Positions 57,678 through 64,000 of a stretch of DNA of 64,000 nt are shown here, piece by piece. Position 1 is the stretch's first letter. Each line of letters opens with the position of its first letter. The position numbers and the translations under genes were made by a program. Under the pieces are notes generated by a model, which ran no database searches, had not been told where the DNA came from, and saw only the letters and a program-made list of their open reading frames with translations. Origin of the DNA: Burkholderiales bacterium RIFCSPLOWO2_02_FULL_57_36 (GTDB lineage Bacteria; Pseudomonadota; Gammaproteobacteria; Burkholderiales; Burkholderiaceae_D); contig MESE01000001.1 in assembly GCA_001770855.1 (NCBI GenBank), positions 372,001 to 436,000 of the forward strand. The letters are read 5' to 3'.

Positions 57678-59483
57678 ATGTCAATGCGAACCCACTATTG
57701 CGGCCTCACCACTGAAGCTCTGCTCGATCAAACCGTCAGCCTGTGCGGCTGGGTACATCGCCGGCGCGACCACGGCGGCGTGATCTTTATCGACTTGCGC
57801 GACCGCGAGGGCCTGGTGCAAGTAGTATGCGATCCAGATCGTGCCGACGTATTCAAATCCGCCGAAGCGGTGCGCAATGAATTCTGCATGCGCATCACCG
57901 GCGTGGTGCGCAACCGGCCGGGAGGCACGGTCAATACCAATCTTGCTTCGGGCAAGATCGAAGTGCTGTGCCATCAACTGGAAGTATTGAATCCATCGGT
58001 GACGCCGCCGTTCCAGCTCGATGACGACAACCTGTCCGAAACCACGCGCTTGACTCATCGCGTGCTGGATCTGCGCCGCCCGCAAATGCAAAACAATCTG
58101 CGCCTGCGCTACAAGGTCACGATGGAAGTGCGCAAGTTTCTCGATGCGAACGGCTTCATCGATATCGAAACGCCGATGCTGACCAAGTCGACGCCGGAAG
58201 GCGCGCGCGACTACCTGGTGCCGTCGCGCGTCAACGCGGGACACTTTTTCGCATTGCCGCAGTCGCCTCAGCTGTTCAAGCAACTGTTGATGGTGGCCAA
58301 CTTCGATCGCTACTACCAGATCACAAAATGCTTCCGCGATGAAGACTTGCGTGCCGATCGCCAGCCGGAATTCACGCAGATCGATTGCGAGATGTCGTTC
58401 ATGTCGGAGCAGGAAATTCGCGACATCTTCGAAGAGATGATCCGCCTGATATTCAAGAATGCGCTGAATGTCGATTTGCCGAACCCGTTCCCCGTAATGG
58501 ATTTCGCCACTGCGATGGGCATGTATGGTTCGGACAAGCCGGACATGCGCGTCAAACTTGAATTTACCGATTTGACCGAAGTGATGAAGGATGTCGACTT
58601 CAAGGTGTTCGCCGGTGCGGCCAACATGGAAGGCGGCCGTGTGGTGGGACTGCGCGTTCCCGGCGGCGGTGCGATGCCGCGCTCCGAAATCGATGCGTAT
58701 ACCCAGTTCGTCGCAATCTACGGCGCCAAGGGCCTCGCATACATCAAGGTCAATGAGAAAGCAAAGGGCCGCGACGGCTTGCAATCGCCGATCGTCAAGA
58801 ACCTGCATGATGCCGCACTCGTCAAAATCGTCGAGCAAACCGGCGCGCAGGATGGCGACCTGATTTTCTTCGGCGCCGACAAGGCGAAAGTCGTCAACGA
58901 TGCAATCGGCGCATTGCGGGTCAAGATCGGGCACAGCGATTTCGGCAAGAAGAACAACTTGTTCGATGACGCATGGCGTCCGTTGTGGGTGGTCGACTTC
59001 CCGATGTTCGAGCACGATGAAGAAGGCGATCGATGGGTTGCATTGCATCACCCGTTTACCGCGCCGAAGGAAGGACATGAGGATTTCATCGGAACCGATC
59101 CGGGCCGCGCGATTGCGCAAGCCTATGATATGGTATTGAACGGATGGGAACTCGGCGGCGGTTCGGTGCGTATTCACCGCGCCGAAGTGCAAAGCAAGGT
59201 GTTCCGCGCACTGAAGATCGACGCCGAAGAAGCGCAGCTGAAGTTCGGCTTCCTGCTCGACGCGCTGCAGTACGGTGCGCCTCCGCACGGCGGTTTGGCA
59301 TTCGGCCTGGATCGCATCGTCACCATGATGACCGGAGCCGAATCGATTCGCGATGTGATTGCGTTCCCGAAAACTCAGCGTGCGCAATGCCTGTTGACGC
59401 AAGCACCTTCGGAAGTGGACGAAAAACAGTTGCGCGAGTTGCATATCCGCTTGCGCAACGTCGAGCCGGCGGTCAAGGCGTAA
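57678..59483 (+). CDS. aspS: Aspartyl-tRNA synthetase
   Basis: Class II synthetase that charges tRNA-Asp. The 601-residue protein has an N-terminal OB-fold ([21 protein letters not shown]), motif 2 region [18 protein letters not shown], a bacterial GAD insert and motif 3 GLAFGLDRI. Its length is that of the bacterial type. Betaproteobacteria often use a non-discriminating AspRS with GatCAB; the sequence read here cannot settle it. It is followed by a terminator. Confidence 0.96.
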   Translation: MSMRTHYCGLTTEALLDQTVSLCGWVHRRRDHGGVIFIDLRDREGLVQVVCDPDRADVFKSAEAVRNEFCMRITGVVRNRPGGTVNTNLASGKIEVLCHQLEVLNPSVTPPFQLDDDNLSETTRLTHRVLDLRRPQMQNNLRLRYKVTMEVRKFLDANGFIDIETPMLTKSTPEGARDYLVPSRVNAGHFFALPQSPQLFKQLLMVANFDRYYQITKCFRDEDLRADRQPEFTQIDCEMSFMSEQEIRDIFEEMIRLIFKNALNVDLPNPFPVMDFATAMGMYGSDKPDMRVKLEFTDLTEVMKDVDFKVFAGAANMEGGRVVGLRVPGGGAMPRSEIDAYTQFVAIYGAKGLAYIKVNEKAKGRDGLQSPIVKNLHDAALVKIVEQTGAQDGDLIFFGADKAKVVNDAIGALRVKIGHSDFGKKNNLFDDAWRPLWVVDFPMFEHDEEGDRWVALHHPFTAPKEGHEDFIGTDPGRAIAQAYDMVLNGWELGGGSVRIHRAEVQSKVFRALKIDAEEAQLKFGFLLDALQYGAPPHGGLAFGLDRIVTMMTGAESIRDVIAFPKTQRAQCLLTQAPSEVDEKQLRELHIRLRNVEPAVKA

Positions 59484-59486
59484 CAT

Positions 59487-59535
59487 GTCCGCGCTTTGCG
59501 GCATAATCGAAGGCGCGGACAACCGCGCCTTTTTC
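59487..59535 (+). terminator. Terminator after aspS with an alternative upstream hairpin
   Basis: AAGGCGCGG-ACAA-CCGCGCCTT (59510-59531) with a T-run is a strong rho-independent terminator. Its left arm overlaps the right arm of another hairpin GTCCGCGC/GCGCGGAC (59487-59494 with 59513-59520), so only one can form at a time. Confidence 0.85.
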
Positions 59536-59620
59536 GTTTGGTGCGCACAGTTTTATCCGATAAACCGGATTGCCGGCGAATATTCACGATAGTGGAACGA
59601 CAATACTATACGGACCAGTT

Positions 59621-60133
59621 GTGGAACCCATCTTCAAAATCCCCGAGTCGGTTTTAGTCGTCATCCACACCATCGACCTTGAGGTATTGCTGATTGAACG
59701 CGCAGACAAGCCGGGATTCTGGCAATCCGTGACCGGCTCGAAGGACCGGCTTTCGGAATCGTTGAGGGAGACGGCGGCCAGGGAAGTGAACGAAGAAACC
59801 GGGATTGTCATTGATGATATTGTGACCTTGCCGGAAAACGACGCTACCGGAACCGGAAGAGGCCTGATGACCGTCCCGGCGAATAATCTGTGCGACTGGA
59901 AACTTTCCAATATTTACGAAATCTATCCCGTCTGGCGCAATCGCTATGCGCCGGGCGTCACGCATAACACGGAACATGTGTTCGGCTTGCTGGTACCGCG
60001 CGCTATCCCGATTACGCTGGCGCCGCGCGAGCATGTGAATTATCTTTGGCTGCCGTATCGGGAGGCGGCCGACAAGTGTTTTTCTCCATCCAATGCAGAG
60101 GCGATTCTGCTATTGCCAAGACATGTTTCCTGA
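59621..60133 (+). CDS. nudB: Dihydroneopterin triphosphate diphosphatase NudB
   Basis: NudB is a NUDIX hydrolase removing pyrophosphate from dihydroneopterin triphosphate in folate synthesis. The 170-residue form starting at GTG 59621 (VEPIFKIPESVLVVIHT) has the NUDIX box with the AAREVNEETGI core (about 50-60 region, REVNEETG) and RYAPGVTHNTEHVFGLL. A longer frame opens at TTG 59570, but alignment length and a GGA upstream favour the GTG. It follows aspS behind a terminator. Confidence 0.88.
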   Translation: MEPIFKIPESVLVVIHTIDLEVLLIERADKPGFWQSVTGSKDRLSESLRETAAREVNEETGIVIDDIVTLPENDATGTGRGLMTVPANNLCDWKLSNIYEIYPVWRNRYAPGVTHNTEHVFGLLVPRAIPITLAPREHVNYLWLPYREAADKCFSPSNAEAILLLPRHVS

Positions 60134-60206
60134 ACCGTCATTCCATTTTCCGGCGCTCGCGCCGAAGAGATGAAACCGCCGAGAAGCAACAGATAAGATC
60201 GGACTC

Positions 60207-61001
60207 ATGAAGCTTCGCATTACTACCTACAATATTCACAAGGGTGTGTCGTCGTTCGGCAGCCGTCCTCGCATTCATGCGCTCAAGCAGGCAATCACCT
60301 CGATGCAATCCGATGTCCTGTTCCTGCAGGAAGTGCAGGGACGGCACGACCTGCATGCGTTGCGCCATGCCGCAAACTGGCCGGAGCTGTCGCAGCAGGA
60401 TTTCCTGGCCGGCGACTCGCACCAGTGCGCCTACGGCATGAACGCGGTCTACGACCATGGCCACCATGGCAATGCGCTGCTGAGCTGTTTTCCGATCCTG
60501 TCGTCGCGCAACCAGAACATTTCCGATCACGTCTATGAAGCGCGCGGGATTCTCCACTGCGTGTTGCAAACACCGGAGGCGGAGGTGCATTGCTATGTGG
60601 TGCACCTGGGCTTGTTCGCCGGCAGCCGCAAGCGTCAGACCGACGCGCTGATCGCGGCGGTGGCAAGTTCGGCGCCGAAAGATGCGCCGGTCATCATCGC
60701 CGGCGACTTCAACGATTGGGGCAACCAGTTGAGCGCGATACTGCGCAGCAGCCTGGGCGTGGCCGAGGTATTCGACGAAAATCTGTCGACGCGCGGATTC
60801 GGCACCTATTTGCGGCAACTGAGCGGACGAGGCCCGAAGATCGAGCCCGCACGCACTTTTCCCGCGGCGCTGCCGTTGCTCAAGCTGGACCGGATCTATG
60901 TGCGCGGTTTCACGGTGGAGTCGGCACAAGTGTTGCATGGCGCGCTATGGGCGAAATTATCCGACCATGCGCCTATCGTGGCCACGCTTTGCTTGAAATA
61001 G
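60207..61001 (+). CDS. Endonuclease/exonuclease/phosphatase (EEP) family protein
   Basis: A 264-residue EEP-family metal-dependent hydrolase with TTYNIHKGVS (catalytic Asn region), LQEVQG (metal-binding Glu), HLGLFAGSR, VIIAGDFNDW (catalytic Asp/Asn) and SDHAPIVA (catalytic Asp-His) in the proper order. EEP proteins cleave phosphodiesters in nucleic acids, lipids or inositol phosphates; there is no signal peptide. It lies just ahead of clsB on the same strand, a pairing common in betaproteobacteria. Confidence 0.9.
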   Translation: MKLRITTYNIHKGVSSFGSRPRIHALKQAITSMQSDVLFLQEVQGRHDLHALRHAANWPELSQQDFLAGDSHQCAYGMNAVYDHGHHGNALLSCFPILSSRNQNISDHVYEARGILHCVLQTPEAEVHCYVVHLGLFAGSRKRQTDALIAAVASSAPKDAPVIIAGDFNDWGNQLSAILRSSLGVAEVFDENLSTRGFGTYLRQLSGRGPKIEPARTFPAALPLLKLDRIYVRGFTVESAQVLHGALWAKLSDHAPIVATLCLK

Positions 61002-61049
61002 ATATCTGATATTCGAACATGGAGCTCGCTAAATGCCGCTTTTCTCATC

Positions 61050-62216
61050 ATGCGTTCGATAGCCTTAACTTCCAATAATCGCATCAGCCTCCTGCATTGC
61101 GGTGCCGAGTTCTTTCCGGCACTGGTCGCATCGTTCGACGCAGCCAAGGCCGAGATCTATCTGGAAACGTATATCTTCGCCGACGATGCGACCGGCGAAC
61201 AGATCAAGTCCGCGCTCAAGCGCGCGGCGCGGCGCGGGGTGGTGGTCCATGTCATTACCGACTGGCTCGGTTGCGGCCGCGTGCAATCCAATTTGCTGCA
61301 CAGGGAATTTATTGCCGCCGGTGTCAGGCACCGCAGCTTCAACCCATGGTTCCGGCGCGGCGTGGCGCGCACGCATCGCAAGATTTGCGTGGTGGACCGG
61401 GAAGTGGCGTTTCTCGGCGGCCTCAATATCAATGACGACCTTATTTCGGATAGCGATCCGCGCTTGGCGCTGCCTGCACCGCGCTGGGATTTCGCGGTAA
61501 AGATCAAAGGGCCTTTGGTGGCCGCGATCCATCGCGAGGTGGAGGCGCAGTGGGCGCGGCTCGGCAGCATCACCCTGAAGACGCGCTGGGAGCGTTTCAA
61601 GAAAATCAGCGCAACCCAAATTACGGTGAGTAACGCACCTGCGCTTGCCGCCCTGGTGGTGCGCGACAATCTGCGCAATCGCCGCACCATCCAGCGCACG
61701 TATTTGCAGGCATTGGGTCAGGCCAAAGAAAGCGCGTGGCTGGCCAATCCGTACTTTGCCCCTGGGCGGAAATTGCGGGATGCTCTGGCGGCTGCCGCGG
61801 CACGCGGTGTCGAGGTAACCTTGCTGCTCGGTGTCGGACAGTTCCGCCTTCAGGATGCGGTGACGCATTCGTTCTATCCCAAGCTGCTGAAGAGCGGCGT
61901 GAAAGTGATCGAGTACCGCCGCACGCAACTGCACGGCAAGGTGGCCGTGGTCGATGATGAATGGGCAACCGTCGGATCGAGCAATTACGACGGCTTGAGC
62001 CTGTTCGTCAATCACGAAGCCAATATCGTCGTCCGGAATGCGGATTTCGCGCGAGACTTGCGAGCGCATATCCAACGCGGTGTGGCCGATGGTGTGCCCG
62101 TCAACCCCGGCGATTTCGCCAATATCGCTTGGTACAAGCGCGTATGGTACGGTGCCGCGTATCTGCTTTATAAAAGTATTTTGCGCATCATTACATCCGG
62201 AAAATATATCGAATGA
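61050..62216 (+). CDS. clsB: Cardiolipin synthase ClsB-like phospholipase D
   Basis: A 388-residue PLD-superfamily enzyme with two HKD motifs: HRKICVVD (about 109) and HGKVAVVD (about 295), the two active-site halves that form cardiolipin or phosphatidyltransferase products. It lacks the N-terminal membrane segments of ClsA, like ClsB. It follows the EEP gene by 48 bases. A C-terminal helix (WYKRVWYGAAYLLYKSI) may be membrane-associated. Confidence 0.92.
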   Translation: MRSIALTSNNRISLLHCGAEFFPALVASFDAAKAEIYLETYIFADDATGEQIKSALKRAARRGVVVHVITDWLGCGRVQSNLLHREFIAAGVRHRSFNPWFRRGVARTHRKICVVDREVAFLGGLNINDDLISDSDPRLALPAPRWDFAVKIKGPLVAAIHREVEAQWARLGSITLKTRWERFKKISATQITVSNAPALAALVVRDNLRNRRTIQRTYLQALGQAKESAWLANPYFAPGRKLRDALAAAAARGVEVTLLLGVGQFRLQDAVTHSFYPKLLKSGVKVIEYRRTQLHGKVAVVDDEWATVGSSNYDGLSLFVNHEANIVVRNADFARDLRAHIQRGVADGVPVNPGDFANIAWYKRVWYGAAYLLYKSILRIITSGKYIE

Positions 62217-62253
62217 TTTGTTGCGGGCCATTGATCGGCGGCCTGGTTGTAAA

Positions 62254-62290
62254 TAAAAAATGGCATCCACCGGAGCCCTTTTTTAATTTT
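62254..62290. terminator. Possible bidirectional terminator between clsB and the anti-sigma gene
   Basis: AAAAAA-T-GGC pairs with GCC-C-TTTTTT around a ten-base loop, with one mismatch. Convergent genes flank it (clsB on plus, anti-sigma on minus). The stem is short, so confidence is limited. Confidence 0.4.
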
Positions 62291-62334
62291 TTGACAGACA
62301 GCGAAACAATGTCGCCGGACGCCGCTTTGGACGA

Positions 62335-63054
62335 TTAAATCTGCACCCACGCTCCCTTGAACACGACCGGCCCGGTCGGTCCGTTCGGGTTGGGGGAACC
62401 GCCCTTCGGTTCCAGCGTCACCGCCAGCATCGGACTTGAGTCCGGCGCCGCATTTTCCGGCATCGGCAGCGTCACGCTGCCGCTATCGGCGACCAATCCC
62501 AGCGAGCGAGGCGGTCCCTCTTTCGGGACCGCCCATAACTCCAGGCTCTTGTCGGCTGCCAGCGGTTGCGAAGCCATCATCTTGACAGTCATCTGATGAC
62601 GTTGGGCATCACCAGTGACGATCGCAATCGTTTGCGACTTGTCATCGGCCAGCATCGCAACATAAGACGCAACGGGAACCGGCGACTCCGGCTGTCTGGC
62701 GACCAATACTGCAACCAGGATCGCCGCCAATGCGGTCGAGGACATGCCAAGGCCGCGCCAGAAACTCAGGTCTTCGCGCAGTGCACGCCAGAACGAAAGT
62801 TTTCCGCCGGCTTTCCCGGGATGCAAATCAAGTTGCGCTGCAATCGAATTCCAGACTTGCGGCGGCACTTGTTCTACAGGCGCAAATTCCGCCATCGGGT
62901 GAAGCCGGTCCTGCCATTCGGCGACCGCACGCCGAATGGCGGCGCTGTCACGCATCAGGAATTCAAAGCGGCGTCGCGCCCCGCCTTTCAATGTGCCGAG
63001 TACATATTCCGAAGCCAGTTTTTCGATCAATGCGTCGTTGCGCTGGATATTCAT
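62335..63054 (-). CDS. Anti-sigma factor, RskA/SigK-type
   Basis: A 239-residue protein with a cytosolic anti-sigma domain (about 1-80; EYVLGTLKGGARRRFEFLM), one transmembrane helix (about 97-117, ALAAILVAVLVAR) and a periplasmic RskA-type C-terminal domain. It holds the ECF sigma factor at the membrane until a signal releases it. Its start overlaps the sigma stop in ATGA (63051-63054), so the two are coupled. Confidence 0.9.
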   Translation of the reverse strand: MNIQRNDALIEKLASEYVLGTLKGGARRRFEFLMRDSAAIRRAVAEWQDRLHPMAEFAPVEQVPPQVWNSIAAQLDLHPGKAGGKLSFWRALREDLSFWRGLGMSSTALAAILVAVLVARQPESPVPVASYVAMLADDKSQTIAIVTGDAQRHQMTVKMMASQPLAADKSLELWAVPKEGPPRSLGLVADSGSVTLPMPENAAPDSSPMLAVTLEPKGGSPNPNGPTGPVVFKGAWVQI

Positions 63055-63704
63055 GCGCGCTCCATTTTGCTCAGGCATGAGCGCAAGCGTTCCAGTCCGC
63101 GCCGAACCCATGTCTTGACGGTACCGATCGGCAGCTTCATTTGTTCCGCGACTTCGCTGTGCGACAGATCGTGATAGAACGCCAGTGCGATCGCCTGCCG
63201 GTGCAACCCTTCAAGCTTGGCAAGGCAGCGCGCAAGCGCCTTTGAATCCTGCGTGAGCTGCAGCGATTCGATCGGGGTCGGGTCGGCGCTTTCTAGTGCG
63301 TCCATCACATCCTTGTCAAAAGTATCCGCATCAATTTCGACCGTGGCATCGACCCGCCGCAACAGATCGAATGCCTTGTTGCGCACAATGGTGGTCATCC
63401 ATGTCATCGGCGCGGCCATGCTTGCCTGATAACTCGCGGCGTTATTCCAGATACTGACAAAACTCTCCTGCAAGACCTCTTCCGCCAGCTCCCTCTTGAC
63501 TAATATACGCAGCGCAAAGCCAAACAGTTTCGACGATGTTGCATCGTATAGCGAACGAAAGGCATTCGCATCCTTGCGGGCGACCGCGGCGAGCCACGCT
63601 TTTAACTGAGTCGGTTCGATATTTGACAATTTAGGTCCGGTTGGCGAGGAATGGTGATCTGGTTCGTGCTTTGACAGGGCTCGGTCATGCTCTTCGTGCA
63701 ACAA
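63051..63704 (-). CDS. ECF RNA polymerase sigma factor (SigK-like)
   Basis: A 217-residue extracytoplasmic-function sigma factor with region 2 (FRSLYDATSSKLFGFALRILV) and region 4 (about 155-210, HSEVAEQMKLPIGTVKTWVRRGLERLRSCL). The N-terminal 35 residues are charged and variable. It is paired with an RskA-like anti-sigma gene and diverges from hslR. Known target promoters cannot be told from this sequence. Confidence 0.93.
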   Translation of the reverse strand: MLHEEHDRALSKHEPDHHSSPTGPKLSNIEPTQLKAWLAAVARKDANAFRSLYDATSSKLFGFALRILVKRELAEEVLQESFVSIWNNAASYQASMAAPMTWMTTIVRNKAFDLLRRVDATVEIDADTFDKDVMDALESADPTPIESLQLTQDSKALARCLAKLEGLHRQAIALAFYHDLSHSEVAEQMKLPIGTVKTWVRRGLERLRSCLSKMERA

Positions 63705-63895
63705 TTACAGCCCAAAAGTACATTATCGATAAATTGTACGCAGACTCGCAGTAACGCGCTTGTGCCCGCGGAAGGGTCCGATAGCCGTGGCGTACAGGAG
63801 CTTATACGGTGGTTCCGCACCGACGGATTCATTGTCCCGGCACGGGCGGTTACAATGACCATCCTCTTTTCAAGAAGCCGCCTGACCATGCCGAC

Positions 63896-64000
63896 ATGAG
63901 CTCCGAAACGATCCGCATAGACAAATGGCTGTGGGCTGCGCGTTTTTTCAAGACGCGTACGCTGGCAACCGGTGCGGTCGACAGCGGCAAGGTGCGCCTG
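63896..64000 (+). CDS. hslR: Ribosome-associated heat shock protein Hsp15, N-terminal part
   Basis: The first 35 residues ([20 protein letters not shown], then [15 protein letters not shown]) are the start of an S4 RNA-binding domain, as in Hsp15, which binds 50S subunits carrying nascent chains after heat shock. The gene runs off the window, so length cannot be checked. It is divergent from the ECF sigma gene with a 191-base gap that holds no other gene I can support. Confidence 0.82.
   Translation, partial: MSSETIRIDKWLWAARFFKTRTLATGAVDSGKVRL

Noticed and set aside
57681..59522. A 613-codon minus-strand frame antisense to aspS
   Set aside because: It mirrors the aspS codons on the other strand; aspS is unambiguous, and the antisense translation has no family pattern.

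Overview
The window is ordinary chromosome of a betaproteobacterium, most likely Burkholderiales and probably Oxalobacteraceae (a Herminiimonas/Collimonas-like organism). This is inferred from conserved neighbourhoods: M16 peptidase pair-ftsYEX-rsmD-coaD-ferredoxin; TPR lipoprotein-lolB-ispE-tRNA-Gln-prs-rplY-pth-ychF; mutM-dynamin-mutY-Lon-N-rapZ-hprK-ptsN; and ubiE-Tim44-ubiJ-ubiB. Composition is moderately GC-rich. There are no rRNA genes, CRISPR arrays, insertion sequences or prophage genes; one tRNA gene is present.

Layout. 1-6.6 kb: divisome/secretion genes ftsX(partial)-ftsE-ftsY on minus, facing two M16-type exported proteins (one with, one without the zinc site), rsmD, coaD and a 2[4Fe-4S] ferredoxin, closed by a bidirectional terminator. 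6.6-10.8 kb: a diguanylate cyclase, a MOSC protein, a small membrane protein and a J-domain-like protein. 10.9-25.4 kb: an accessory block of ten genes, all on minus. In transcription order these are fic, hsdR, hsdS, dinD, hsdM, an AlbA_2/ATPase/wHTH protein, a SNF2 helicase, a SWIM zinc-finger protein and two proteins I do not recognise. This block is the defence-like part of the window and the most interesting one. 25.8-33.2 kb: core minus-strand genes ychF, pth, rplY, prs, tRNA-Gln, ispE, lolB and a TPR lipoprotein. 33.4-37.4 kb: mutM, a dynamin-like GTPase and mutY on plus. 37.5-44.7 kb: minus-strand Lon-N protein, rapZ, hprK, ptsN, a methyltransferase, queF, an exported unknown and ilvA. 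44.8-62.2 kb: a long plus-strand run with yqaA, a giant FAD/Fe-S oxidoreductase, HIT, DUF971, ubiE, Tim44-like, ubiJ, ubiB, a TPMT-like methyltransferase, a sodium:solute symporter, fmdB, DUF502, aspS, nudB, an EEP hydrolase and clsB. 62.3-64 kb: an ECF sigma/anti-sigma pair on minus and the start of hslR on plus.

How genes work together. HsdR/M/S form a type I restriction-modification system whose operon also carries Fic, DinD and an AlbA_2 protein, suggesting a regulated defence locus. SNF2 + SWIM with two tightly coupled unknown genes resembles a helicase-plus-partner module and may be an undescribed defence or DNA-maintenance system; this is inference. MutM and MutY are the GO repair pair. 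UbiE, UbiJ and UbiB serve ubiquinone synthesis. HprK and PtsN belong to the regulatory PTS. NudB sits beside aspS, and ClsB beside an EEP-family hydrolase.

Start sites were chosen by ribosome-binding sites, signal peptides, overlap with the upstream gene or family length. Residue numbers refer to the chosen start and are counted by hand, so treat larger ones as approximate.
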